Assembly (NCBI GenBank): GCA_030539285.1
Contig: JAUNSH010000033.1
Coordinates: 1 to 32,154 of the forward strand
Length of the DNA: 32,154 bases
Reading direction: 5' to 3'
DNA from: Eubacteriales bacterium
GTDB lineage: Bacteria > Bacillota > Clostridia > Oscillospirales > Oscillospiraceae
How positions within the stretch are numbered: the stretch's first letter is position 1; the number at the start of each line of letters is the position of its first letter. The notes under the pieces were generated by a model. The model was not told the DNA's origin and searched no databases. It saw only the letters and a program-made list of their open reading frames with translations. This document shows, piece by piece, positions 15,612-23,240 of the stretch. The position numbers and the translations under genes were made by a program.

Positions 15612-16799
15612 TCAGGCTTCCAGGTTGATGCCGGTCTCCTTGGAGAACAGGTGGCAGACATGGCCGGGGAAGGTGTACTTGACGGAGTTGCCGTTGGACA
15701 GTGCGGCAACCTCGGCGCCGGTCATGTTCATGGTGGAAACGACCATGACAACGTCGCGGCCCATGGAGGTCACGTGCAGGTGGACGGAGGAGCCCATCAG
15801 CTCGGACACGTCGACCTTGCCTTCGATACCGGTGGTATCCAGGGTGATGTGCTCGGGACGGACGCCCAGAACCACATCCTGCTCGGCAACATTGTTGGCG
15901 GCGAGCTTGGCCTGCTTCTCCTCGGACAGCTCCACGCTCAGAGCGTCCAGCTTGACAACGTACTTGCCGTTCTCCTTAGCCAGCTTGGCGTTCTCGAACA
16001 GGTTCATCTGAGGAGTACCGATGAAGGTAGCAACGAACAGGTTGTGAGGATGGTTGAACACTTCCTGAGGAGTGCCGATCTGCTGGATGAAGCCGTCCTT
16101 CATGATGACGATGCGGTCGCCCAGGGTCATAGCCTCGGTCTGGTCGTGGGTAACGTAAATGAAGGTGGTGTTGATGCGCTGACGCAGCTTGATGATCTCA
16201 GCACGCATCTGGTTACGCAGCTTGGCGTCCAGGTTACTAAGAGGCTCGTCCATCAGCAGGACCTTGGGCTCACGGACGATAGCACGGCCGATGGCGACAC
16301 GCTGACGCTGACCACCGGACAGAGCCTTGGGCTTACGGCCCAGATACTGGGTGATGTCCAGGATCTCAGCGGCTTCCTTGACCTTCTTGTCGATCTCGTC
16401 CTTGGGCATCTTGCGCAGCTTCAGGGCGAAAGCGATGTTATCATAAACGGTCATGTGGGGGTACAGAGCGTAGTTCTGGAAGACCATGGCGATGTCGCGG
16501 TCCTTGGGGGCCACATCGTTCACCAGCTTGTCGCCGATGTACAGCTCGCCGCCGGAGATCTCCTCCAGACCGGCGATCATCCGCAGGGTGGTGGACTTAC
16601 CGCAGCCGGAAGGTCCGACCAGAACGATGAACTCCTTGTCGGCGATGTCCAGGTTGAACTCCTGAACCGCCACGACACCCTCGTCCGTGATCTGCAGATT
16701 GGTCTTCTTTTCGGGCTCGCCCTTCTTCTTTTTCTTCTTGGCGTCGTCGCCGTTGAAGGGATAGACCTTTTTGATGTTCTTCAGGGTTAAGCTTGCCAT
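15612..16799 (-). CDS. msmX: Sugar ABC transporter ATPase, MsmX/UgpC type
   Basis: This 395-residue ATPase should energise carbohydrate ABC importers whose permeases are encoded elsewhere, like the shared ATPase MsmX. Walker A is GPSGCGKST (62-70), the Q-loop FQNYALYPHMTV follows, the signature is LSGGQRQRVAIGRA, Walker B is VLLMDEPLSNLD and the switch histidine is in VTHDQTEAM; a C-terminal TOBE/MalK regulatory domain follows. An insertion of about 25 residues (residues 17-41) with six consecutive lysines sits in the first strand, where MalK proteins are continuous. I place the start at ATG 16799 because MASLTLKNIKKVYP matches the family, but no good ribosome-binding site precedes it. Confidence 0.92.
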   Translation of the reverse strand: MASLTLKNIKKVYPFNGDDAKKKKKKGEPEKKTNLQITDEGVVAVQEFNLDIADKEFIVLVGPSGCGKSTTLRMIAGLEEISGGELYIGDKLVNDVAPKDRDIAMVFQNYALYPHMTVYDNIAFALKLRKMPKDEIDKKVKEAAEILDITQYLGRKPKALSGGQRQRVAIGRAIVREPKVLLMDEPLSNLDAKLRNQMRAEIIKLRQRINTTFIYVTHDQTEAMTLGDRIVIMKDGFIQQIGTPQEVFNHPHNLFVATFIGTPQMNLFENAKLAKENGKYVVKLDALSVELSEEKQAKLAANNVAEQDVVLGVRPEHITLDTTGIEGKVDVSELMGSSVHLHVTSMGRDVVMVVSTMNMTGAEVAALSNGNSVKYTFPGHVCHLFSKETGINLEA

Positions 16800-16981
16800 A
16801 ATTTTTTCGACTCTAAACGCACCTACCATTTTCGCGTGCGTTCTCGCATACCCGGCCAGTAAAAAGACCGGGAGCATTACGACAGGTCTCCACACTGCCG
16901 CACCGTAAGTCAGACGGATTTATCCTCCTTTAATTCAGTGAACGGCGTCTAGGGTAGTGGAGTAGGCGCAGTTCACCCGGA
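16800..16981 (-). other. Long msmX leader with an unattached Shine-Dalgarno-like sequence
   Basis: From the promoter the transcript would run about 180 bases before ATG 16799. AAAGGAGG (minus strand, 16931-16924) has no start codon at usable distance. A hairpin of the type CCGG...CCGG lies between it and the start (around 16847-16866). The leader could be post-transcriptionally controlled, or the true start may be another codon. I do not recognise a known riboswitch. Confidence 0.4.
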
Positions 16982-16988
16982 TACACAA

Positions 16989-17017
16989 ATTGTACCATAA
17001 TACGCGCCGCCTGACAA
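16989..17017 (-). promoter_or_regulatory. Promoter of the msmX-type gene
   Basis: Minus-strand TTGTCA (17017-17012), 17-base spacer, TACAAT (16994-16989). Confidence 0.8.
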
Positions 17018-17050
17018 TCGTGTATAATGACAATTTTTACCTTATGTAAT

Positions 17051-17079
17051 TGTCGATTCTGACAAACCGCTCTGTCGAA
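17051..17079. promoter_or_regulatory. Two Spo0A-box-like sites between msmX and the cysteine desulfidase gene
   Basis: TGTCGAT at 17051-17057 and an exact TGTCGAA at 17073-17079 match the Spo0A box core (TGNCGAA). They lie upstream of both divergent promoters, so Spo0A could affect either unit. A 7-base match is weak alone, but exact sites also occur before spo0A in this window. Confidence 0.4.
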
Positions 17080-17126
17080 ACTTGTCAATTTCCTACTTAA
17101 CCGGCGGAAATTCATTGAATTCCCTC

Positions 17127-17155
17127 TTGCTATTTTTCGTCAGATAGTATAGAAT
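17127..17155 (+). promoter_or_regulatory. Probable promoter of the cysteine desulfidase operon
   Basis: TTGCTA (17127-17132), 17-base spacer, TAGAAT (17150-17155), followed by a leader of about 100 bases. The boxes are only moderately close to consensus. Confidence 0.55.
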
Positions 17156-17265
17156 ACGGCTGTATGTGGGTTCTGATTTTGTAGAATCCGCACGACACAC
17201 ATTTGTGCGCCGAGGAAATACGCCTGCAAATTGTGAGATTCAAAAGAAAGGAGGAAAACACTTTT

Positions 17266-18546
17266 ATGACAAAGGATCATCCCAATTACAGCGCCTATAT
17301 CAAGATTCTGGAAGAGGAGCTCGTCCCCGCCATGGGCTGCACAGAGCCGATCGCGCTGGCCTACTGCGCCGCCAAGGCAAGGCAGGTTCTGGGGGTTCTG
17401 CCTGACAAGGTTCTGATCCAGGCCAGCGGAAGCATCATCAAGAATGTCAAAAGCGTCATCGTCCCCAACACTAACCACATGAAGGGCATTCCCGCCGCCG
17501 CGGTGGCAGGGATCGTGGCGGGTGACGCCTCCCGGCAGCTGGAGGTCATCGCCAGCGTCACCGACGAGCAGATCGAGGAAATGCACGCCTATCTGGAGCG
17601 CACCCCCATCACGGTGGAGCACGTGGATAATGGCCTGACCTTCGAGATCGCCGTCACCGTTTATTGCGGCAGTGACTGGGCCAGCGTCCGTATCGTCAAC
17701 TACCACACCAACATCGTCCATATCGAGCGCTGCGGCGAAATCCTTCTGGATGAACCCGTGGAAGGCGAGAGCGAAGCCGGCCTTACTGACCGTTCCTGTC
17801 TGAATCTTAAGGACATTCTGGATTTCGCGGAATCCGTGAACATTGCGGATATCAAATCCATATTGGATCGTCAAATCCAGTACAACAGCGCCATTGCCGA
17901 GGAAGGTCTGCGGGGCAACTACGGCTCCAACATCGGAAGCGTTCTGCTTCGCACCTACGGCGATGACAATGTGATGGTTCGGGCCAAAGCAATGGCAGCT
18001 GCCGGCTCGGACGCCCGTATGAACGGCTGTGAAATGCCCGTGGTCATCAACTCCGGCTCCGGCAATCAGGGCATGACCACTTCCCTGCCCGTCATCGAGT
18101 ACGCCAAGGAGCTGAAGGTCAGTGACGAAAAGCTGTACCGTGCTCTTGCCCTTGCAAATCTCACCACCATCCATCAGAAGACCAGCATCGGCCGTCTGTC
18201 CGCCTTCTGCGGCGCGGTCAGCGCCGGCGCGGGCGCCGGGGCAGGCATTGCCTATCTGATGGGCACCGATCTGGACGGCATTTCCCACACCGTCGCCAAC
18301 GCCATCGCCACCACCGGCGGCATCGTCTGCGATGGTGCCAAGGCGTCCTGCGCGTCCAAAATCGCCACAGCGGTGGAAGCCGGTATTCTGGGCTACAATA
18401 TGCACGTCCAGAATCAAAACTTCCAGCCCGATGACGGTCTGGTGGGCGACACCCCCGAGGAAACCATCGCCAACATCGGCCGCCTTGGAAAAGAGGGCAT
18501 GAAGGGCACCAACGAGGAGATCATCAAGATCATGGTCGGTGAATAG
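17266..18546 (+). CDS. cyuA: L-cysteine desulfidase family protein (CyuA/YhaM, UPF0597)
   Basis: The 426-residue product belongs to the family of oxygen-sensitive iron-sulfur lyases that split L-cysteine into pyruvate, ammonia and hydrogen sulfide. The N-terminal PAMGCTEPIALAYCAA motif holds Cys25, a conserved putative cluster ligand. The SGSGNQGMTTSLPV stretch and the C-terminal GGIVCDGAKASCASKIATAV segment, with two more conserved cysteines, are also typical. ATG 17266 follows AAAGGAGG. It is co-directional with a symporter gene 48 bases downstream, forming an import-and-degrade pair. L-serine is a possible alternative substrate because these folds resemble serine dehydratase. Confidence 0.88.
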   Translation: MTKDHPNYSAYIKILEEELVPAMGCTEPIALAYCAAKARQVLGVLPDKVLIQASGSIIKNVKSVIVPNTNHMKGIPAAAVAGIVAGDASRQLEVIASVTDEQIEEMHAYLERTPITVEHVDNGLTFEIAVTVYCGSDWASVRIVNYHTNIVHIERCGEILLDEPVEGESEAGLTDRSCLNLKDILDFAESVNIADIKSILDRQIQYNSAIAEEGLRGNYGSNIGSVLLRTYGDDNVMVRAKAMAAAGSDARMNGCEMPVVINSGSGNQGMTTSLPVIEYAKELKVSDEKLYRALALANLTTIHQKTSIGRLSAFCGAVSAGAGAGAGIAYLMGTDLDGISHTVANAIATTGGIVCDGAKASCASKIATAVEAGILGYNMHVQNQNFQPDDGLVGDTPEETIANIGRLGKEGMKGTNEEIIKIMVGE

Positions 18547-18594
18547 CCGCCCCAAAAGAAAAGAAGAAAGTAAAAAAGTAAGGAGAAAAACACT

Positions 18595-19788
18595 ATGAAG
18601 AAACTGTTTTCCAGCCTTCCCGCCAAGCTGCTGATCGGCATTGTCATCGGCATTATCGTGGGTCTGATCGTTCCCGAATCCGTCATGGTGGTGCTGGTTC
18701 CCATCAAGAACATCATGGGCCAGGTCATCAACTTCATCGTTCCCCTGATCGTCATCGGCTTCATCGCCCCCTCCATCACCAAGCTGGGCAACAACGCCTC
18801 CAAGCTGCTGGGTGTGGCGCTGCTCATCGCCTACGTTTCCTCCGTTCTGGCCGCCCTGCTGTCCACGGTTGCCGGTTACGTTCTCATCCCCATGATGAAC
18901 ACCGCAAAGCAGGCCGCCGAGCTGAAGGAGCTGCCCGCTGACGTATTCGGCCTGTCCATCCCCCAGATCATGCCCGTCATGTCCGCCCTGGTCTTCTCCG
19001 TCCTCATCGGTCTGGCTGCCGTGTGGACCAAGGCCAAGACTATCACCGTCATTCTGGACGAGTTCCAGAAGATCGTGCTGGACCTGGTGTCCAAGATCGT
19101 CATTCCCATCCTGCCCTTCTTCATCGCCTGCACCTTCGCGTGCCTGGCCTATGAGGGCACCATCACCAGGCAGCTGCCCATCTTCCTGATGGCCGTGGTC
19201 GTGGTACTGGTTGGTCACATCATCTGGCTGGCAGTTCTGTACGGCACCGCCGGTGCCTATTCCAAGCGCAACCCCATCGAGGTCGTGAAATACTACGGCC
19301 CCGCTTACATCACCGCCGTTGGCACCATGTCCTCCGCCGCCACCCTGTCCGTGGCCCTGCAGTGCGCCCACAAGTCCCCCGTGCTCCGCAAGGACATGGT
19401 TGACTTCGGCGTGCCCCTGTTTGCCAACGTCCACCTGTGCGGCTCCGTTCTGACTGAGACCTTCTTCGTCATGATCGTCTCCCTGATCCTGTACGGCTCC
19501 CTGCCCTCTGTCGGCACCATGATCCTGTTCTGCGTGCTGCTGGGCATCTTCGCCATCGGCGCCCCCGGTGTCCCCGGCGGCACTGTCATGGCTTCTCTGG
19601 GCATCGTGACCAGCGTTCTGGGCTTCGGTGCGGAAGGCACCGCCCTGCTGCTGGCCATCTTCGCCATTCAGGACTCCTTCGGCACCGCCTGCAACGTCAC
19701 CGGCGACGGCGCCCTGACCCTGATCCTCACCGGCTATTGCGAGAAGCACGGCTTGGCTGAGCAGACCAACATCGGCGTAGATCTGTAA
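18595..19788 (+). CDS. Dicarboxylate/amino acid:cation symporter (DAACS family)
   Basis: A 397-residue secondary transporter with about eight membrane helices and the two re-entrant hairpins of the GltPh/SstT fold. The first hairpin region carries the serine-rich TMSSAATLSVAL, the NMDG-like position is replaced by NVHLCGSV, and the substrate-binding helix contains DSFGTACNVTGDGA. The gene follows the cysteine desulfidase by 48 bases with AAGGAG in front of ATG, and a shared terminator closes the pair. Context points to uptake of cysteine, cystine or serine, but family membership alone cannot fix the substrate. Confidence 0.88.
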   Translation: MKKLFSSLPAKLLIGIVIGIIVGLIVPESVMVVLVPIKNIMGQVINFIVPLIVIGFIAPSITKLGNNASKLLGVALLIAYVSSVLAALLSTVAGYVLIPMMNTAKQAAELKELPADVFGLSIPQIMPVMSALVFSVLIGLAAVWTKAKTITVILDEFQKIVLDLVSKIVIPILPFFIACTFACLAYEGTITRQLPIFLMAVVVVLVGHIIWLAVLYGTAGAYSKRNPIEVVKYYGPAYITAVGTMSSAATLSVALQCAHKSPVLRKDMVDFGVPLFANVHLCGSVLTETFFVMIVSLILYGSLPSVGTMILFCVLLGIFAIGAPGVPGGTVMASLGIVTSVLGFGAEGTALLLAIFAIQDSFGTACNVTGDGALTLILTGYCEKHGLAEQTNIGVDL

Positions 19789-19801
19789 AACCCCTGACCA
19801 A

Positions 19802-19831
19802 AAATGCCGCCCCCTTATGGGGCGGCATTTT
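19802..19831 (+). terminator. Terminator of the cyuA-symporter operon
   Basis: ATGCCGCCCC (19804-19813) pairs with GGGGCGGCAT (19819-19828) around CTTAT, extended by A-T pairs and ending in TTTT. The A-run on the left makes it potentially bidirectional. Confidence 0.93.
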
Positions 19832-19848
19832 CGCCTGAACCTTTTATA

Positions 19849-19880
19849 AGAAGCCTCCGCGGAAGCTTCTTTTCTCCTTT
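19849..19880 (+). terminator. Second hairpin, possible back-up terminator
   Basis: A near-palindrome AGAAGCCTCCG/CGGAAGCTTCT with one mismatch is followed by TTTTCTCCTTTTT. It lies within 20 bases of the first terminator and would insulate spo0A from read-through. Confidence 0.5.
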
Positions 19881-19955
19881 TTCCGGGAAAATTCGATTGA
19901 TTTCCATTTTGCATAAAAATCTTACAGAAAACAGCTGTCCCCTCCGCCCCCATTT

Positions 19956-20024
19956 TTCGACACAGTTCACCAAAAAAGTTACATTTTCTTACAATTCTAC
20001 CACAGATTGTCGATGTTTGACGAA
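19956..20024. promoter_or_regulatory. Spo0A-box-like sites upstream of spo0A
   Basis: Three matches to the Spo0A box core lie within 70 bases: TGTCGAA on the minus strand (19962-19956), TGTCGAT (20008-20014) and TGACGAA (20018-20024). The last two are 20-36 bases upstream of the -35 box. Autoregulation of spo0A by such boxes is established in Bacillus and common in Clostridia; here it is inferred from the sequence. Confidence 0.6.
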
Positions 20025-20043
20025 CGATTGTTGCGAATATCCC

Positions 20044-20072
20044 TTGCAAATCGAAACAAATCGTGGTATTCT
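20044..20072 (+). promoter_or_regulatory. spo0A promoter
   Basis: TTGCAA (20044-20049), 17-base spacer, TATTCT (20067-20072). A GCGAAT element just upstream resembles a sigma-H -10 box but lacks a matching AGGA -35, so I favour the sigma-A reading. Confidence 0.7.
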
Positions 20073-20136
20073 TTTGTTGTCGCACATGGCAGATACGCCG
20101 TGAACTGGGGAAATCTACATGACAGGAGAGGTATGT

Positions 20137-20916
20137 ATGGAACACACATCAACGGTATTTATCGCCGACAGCGCCGAGGACTTTTGTTCCGGTCTGACTG
20201 CTGCCCTGCAGCGCGCCGACGGCTTTCGTGTTTTGGGAACTGCCGGCGATGGGGAGCAGGCAATTCGCATGATCGAAGAAAAAAAGCCGGATATCCTGGT
20301 ACTCGACTTAATGCTGGCGAAAAAGGACGGGATCAGTGTCCTGAAATCCATTGCAAATATGGAGCACAAGCCAATCACATTAGCCACCTCCGCGTTTTTG
20401 ACGGAGTACGTTTCCACAGCGGCAGCAAACCTGGGCGTTCGCTATCTGATGCTGAAGCCCTGCGACATGGCCGCGCTGGTTGAGCGGCTTGAGGAGATCC
20501 GGGGCGGGGAGAGCCTGCGGTATCCTGTCCAGCGCCGCACTGACAAGGTCAGCATCGAGACCCTCGTGACCAATATTATCCACGAGATCGGCGTTCCCGC
20601 CCATATCAAGGGCTACCAGTATCTGCGGGAAGCCATCATCATTGCCGTCAACGACATGGATGTCATCAATGCCATCACCAAGGTGCTCTATCCGCAGGTA
20701 GCCAAGAATTTCGGCACCACGCCCAGCCGGGTAGAACGTGCCATCCGCCACGCCATCGAAGTCGCGTGGGACAGAGGGGACCTCGACACCCTGCAAAAGT
20801 TCTTCGGCTACACCGTGTCCAACACCAAGGGCAAGCCCACCAATTCCGAGTTCATCGCCCTGATTGCGGACAAGTTGCAACTCCAACTCAAGAGCGCCGA
20901 GGCGGCCCAGTTCTGA
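20137..20916 (+). CDS. spo0A: Sporulation master regulator Spo0A
   Basis: A 259-residue response regulator that, when phosphorylated, switches cells into sporulation. The receiver domain (residues 1-120) has the phospho-acceptor Asp57 in ILVLDLML and the conserved lysine in LKPCD. The C-terminal Spo0A domain contains the recognition helix region [21 protein letters not shown] and ends with the conserved [11 protein letters not shown]. One of the two acidic pocket residues near the N-terminus appears replaced by serine (ADSAED where Bacillus has ADDNRE). ATG 20137 follows AGGAGAGG by five bases. The last 23 codons lie inside a 280-bp repeat that bounds an integrated element, so the element restores the 3' end. 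Confidence 0.97.
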   Translation: MEHTSTVFIADSAEDFCSGLTAALQRADGFRVLGTAGDGEQAIRMIEEKKPDILVLDLMLAKKDGISVLKSIANMEHKPITLATSAFLTEYVSTAAANLGVRYLMLKPCDMAALVERLEEIRGGESLRYPVQRRTDKVSIETLVTNIIHEIGVPAHIKGYQYLREAIIIAVNDMDVINAITKVLYPQVAKNFGTTPSRVERAIRHAIEVAWDRGDLDTLQKFFGYTVSNTKGKPTNSEFIALIADKLQLQLKSAEAAQF

Positions 20917-21127
20917 TTGTGGCGCAACGGGTTTCCGGCTTTTTCTTTTGGCGGGTCAAGCCTATGAAGGTTGGGAAAGCCCCAATAGAGGACAGCCGTT
21001 AAGCCTATCAACATTCTTTATCGCACCTATAAATACTCCTGCTTTATTGGGTGAAATATACCCCAATGAACAGGAGTATTTTTATGGCGATTTGTTTGGA
21101 TTTTGACTGGCAAACCAATGAATTTAT
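20848..21127. repeat. Left end direct repeat (attL-type), including the spo0A 3' end
   Basis: All 280 bases are identical to 29285-29564. The repeat begins in the last 23 codons of spo0A, covers the intergenic hairpin and ends 44 bases into the integrase gene. Immediately left of it the two spo0A copies differ at about 20 of 176 positions, so the recombination core probably lies near the left edge of the identical block. Confidence 0.9.
21031..21083 (+). promoter_or_regulatory. Long hairpin before the integrase gene; covers its ribosome-binding site
   Basis: Outer stem AATACTCCTG (21032-21041) with CAGGAGTATT (21071-21080), inner stem ATTGGG (21046-21051) with CCCAAT (21062-21067), then TTTTT. 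The 3' arm contains the AGGAG that serves ATG 21084. The structure can therefore terminate spo0A transcripts or, when transcription reads through, hide the integrase ribosome-binding site. An identical copy lies at 29468-29520. Confidence 0.75.
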
Positions 21128-22073
21128 GCTTTATTGCCGCACCACCCAATTAAGGGAAAAAACGATGCTTTCTTATGAACAAACCCTGCGATTATTTGAG
21201 AAATGGTGTAAAGAAGAACAGGGTATCAGCACCGTAGATAAGGTCAATGAGAATGTGATACGCAGATACATTTTTGACCTCCAAGAAAGAGGCAAATACA
21301 CCTTCTATTCCAACGATAAGCAAAAGGCAATCAACTACCCAGAACGGCGGAGGGACTTCCGCAAACCTGTCAGCACCATCACGATCAACAACTATATTCG
21401 CAATCTTCGGGTGTTCTTCAACTATCTGGAACGCAACTACATAATTAAGAAAAATCCGATGAAGCGGGTACGACAACTGAAATCCAACAGAGAACCGAAG
21501 GTGTATCTGACTGACGATGAACTGCGCAAGTTGCTGTCAAAGTTTGACCGTTCGTATTTCTCCGAACATCGGGATTATGTGATGATCCTCCTGATGCTCG
21601 ACAGCGGGATGCGGTTGGGAGAGTGTTCCACCCTTTTGGTGTCGGATTTGGAACTTTCCCGCAAGCGGATAAATCTGCGGGCGGAGGAAACCAAAGGGCG
21701 GAAAGAAAGAACTGTATTTTTCTCCCCCAAGACCGAAAAGGCTCTGCGGAGTTGGCTCCAATACAAAGACCGCTATGTGGAAAGTGATTATCTATTCCCT
21801 GTCAAAGAACACGGCGGTTCCATCGGTGTCGGTAATTTTGAAGGGAACTTCCGCAAGTACATTGAACGGGCGGGACTGAACGAACAATATACGCCCCATT
21901 GTCTGCGGAACAATTTTGCAAAAAGATGCCTGATGAATGGTATGGACATTTACACCCTCAGTAAGATTTTGGGCCATTCCAGCGTGACCGTCACGGAACA
22001 GGCTTATCTTGATATCAATGACGATGATATGAGCAAACGCTATCAGCATTACAGTCCCCTGAACGGTGTATAA
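21084..22073 (+). CDS. Tyrosine recombinase (integrase) of the spo0A element
   Basis: A 329-residue phage-integrase family protein that should catalyse integration and excision at the spo0A 3' end. The N-terminal SAM-like core-binding domain spans about residues 15-125. The catalytic set is complete: Arg177 in SGMRLGE, Lys204 in ETKGRKERT, His272 and Arg275 in PHCLRNNF, His298 in LGHSSV and the nucleophile Tyr308 in EQAYLDIN. ATG 21084 follows AGGAG by seven bases; ATG 21051 is in frame but lacks a site and lies inside the hairpin. It is on the same strand as spo0A with only 167 bases between, so spo0A read-through can transcribe it. Confidence 0.93.
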   Translation: MAICLDFDWQTNEFMLYCRTTQLREKTMLSYEQTLRLFEKWCKEEQGISTVDKVNENVIRRYIFDLQERGKYTFYSNDKQKAINYPERRRDFRKPVSTITINNYIRNLRVFFNYLERNYIIKKNPMKRVRQLKSNREPKVYLTDDELRKLLSKFDRSYFSEHRDYVMILLMLDSGMRLGECSTLLVSDLELSRKRINLRAEETKGRKERTVFFSPKTEKALRSWLQYKDRYVESDYLFPVKEHGGSIGVGNFEGNFRKYIERAGLNEQYTPHCLRNNFAKRCLMNGMDIYTLSKILGHSSVTVTEQAYLDINDDDMSKRYQHYSPLNGV

Positions 22074-22111
22074 GTTCGAACAAGTTGGTACATCTTTTTA
22101 CAAGATAGTAC

Positions 22112-22146
22112 AAGAGAGAGGAAGTTTGTACGACTTCCTCTCTCTT
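22112..22146. terminator. Bidirectional terminator between the integrase and WYL genes
   Basis: AAGAGAGAGGAAGT (22112-22125) pairs with 22133-22146 over 14 bp with a seven-base loop. T-rich sequence follows in plus orientation (TTTGTATCTGTT), while the minus direction has a shorter run. It separates convergent genes. Confidence 0.75.
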
Positions 22147-22154
22147 TGTATCTG

Positions 22155-23153
22155 TTAGTACATCTCGGCAATGCCCTTTACATACTCACTCATTTCTTCC
22201 ACCACTTCGGCGGGAGCCAGAATGCGGACGGCCTTACCCAAACCGCAAATCCATCCAAAGAATTGGGGACTGACTTCAATGTCCGTATGAATGGTAAAAT
22301 GCTTTTCATCATCGGGAATCATCACAATGTCCCGCCCGAAGCGGTCAATCACCACATTCGCCAAGTGATTGGAGAACCTGATCTTTACCTTCTGGACTTT
22401 GCCGGAAAACATAGAGAACATCCGCAGAGAACGCTCAGACAAATTCAGTTCCTTAAACTCTTTCTTTCCCTCCCGCTTCTGGGCTACAATGCTGATACCA
22501 TCCATCTTATCCACACGGAAATGCTTCATCTTCCCGCCCTCAAAAGCCAAAAGATAATAGTTATTATCGCTCCACAACAGGGCATAGGGGCTTGCGGTGT
22601 AGAGTTCGCCTTTTTTGTAAAATGCCTTTTGTTTTTTTGGGGTGAAATAGAAGTATTTGAAAGTGATCTGCCAGTCATTGGCGATAGCGGTGTGGAGATC
22701 GTCAAGATGGTAGAAAATGCTGTCATTCATACTGCGGACACGGTTGGGAACATAGCACCGCCGATCTAACAGCACCCGATCATAGCGGCTTGCTTTCGCT
22801 TTCAGTTTGTCGGTCAGGTTTTTTGCCTGTTTCTGGGTGATGAAGCGGGAGGACTGAATGCTGTCAATTAGAAGTTGGAGTTCCTGTGTGTCAAACTCCC
22901 GATCTACAATTCTCCATCCCCTTGTCCGCCCGTCATACTGGGTTTCATAGCCGTATTCGTCCAAAAGGTGAAGATCGGAACAGACGGTTTTCTGCTCCAC
23001 GGGGATTTTGTAGTAGTTGTCAAAGTGTTCGATAATTTCCTGAACCTTGACGGTATGGGTTTCGTCTGTGTTTTCCAGAAGATAGTCCAGAAGGTAGAGC
23101 AGTTTCAGCCGTTGATTCTGCGATCTGCCTTTGCCTTTTTCGCCGTTCGCCAT
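22155..23153 (-). CDS. WYL-domain transcriptional regulator
   Basis: A 332-residue DNA-binding protein. Residues 1-90 form a DeoR-like winged helix (RLKLLYLLDYLLENTDETHT through YGYETQYDGRTRGWRI), and a WYL ligand-sensing domain follows (DWQITFKYFYFTPKK, SPYALLWSDNNYYLLAF, KMKHFRVDKMDGI), with a WCX C-terminal domain ending in EMSEYVKGIAEMY. WYL regulators often control defence or mobile-element genes and may sense nucleic acid ligands (family knowledge). ATG 23153 follows GGAGGGG. It is transcribed from its own promoter, convergent with the integrase. Confidence 0.92.
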   Translation of the reverse strand: MANGEKGKGRSQNQRLKLLYLLDYLLENTDETHTVKVQEIIEHFDNYYKIPVEQKTVCSDLHLLDEYGYETQYDGRTRGWRIVDREFDTQELQLLIDSIQSSRFITQKQAKNLTDKLKAKASRYDRVLLDRRCYVPNRVRSMNDSIFYHLDDLHTAIANDWQITFKYFYFTPKKQKAFYKKGELYTASPYALLWSDNNYYLLAFEGGKMKHFRVDKMDGISIVAQKREGKKEFKELNLSERSLRMFSMFSGKVQKVKIRFSNHLANVVIDRFGRDIVMIPDDEKHFTIHTDIEVSPQFFGWICGLGKAVRILAPAEVVEEMSEYVKGIAEMY

Positions 23154-23190
23154 TGTAGCCCCTCCGTGGCGGGTTTTCTGTTAGTATAGC
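23154..23190 (-). promoter_or_regulatory. Probable extended -10 promoter of the WYL gene
   Basis: TGCTATACT (minus strand, TATACT at 23188-23183) has the TGn extension, which can compensate for the absence of a good -35 box. The leader is short and ends in GGAGGGGCTACAATG. The 15 bases GTAGCCCCTCCGTGG of this leader recur at 29076-29090. Confidence 0.5.
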
Positions 23191-23240
23191 ACATTGCACC
23201 AAAAGAAAAAAGGGCGGATTTCTCCGCCCCTGTTCAATAT

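Noticed and set aside
16930-17115. 61-codon minus-strand frame upstream of msmX
   Set aside because: It overlaps the msmX promoter and has no start signal.
17140-20145. 1001-codon minus-strand open frame across the cysteine and symporter genes
   Set aside because: The translation is rich in Gly, His, Gln and Asp repeats, as expected from antisense GC-rich codons, and runs through two terminators and promoters.
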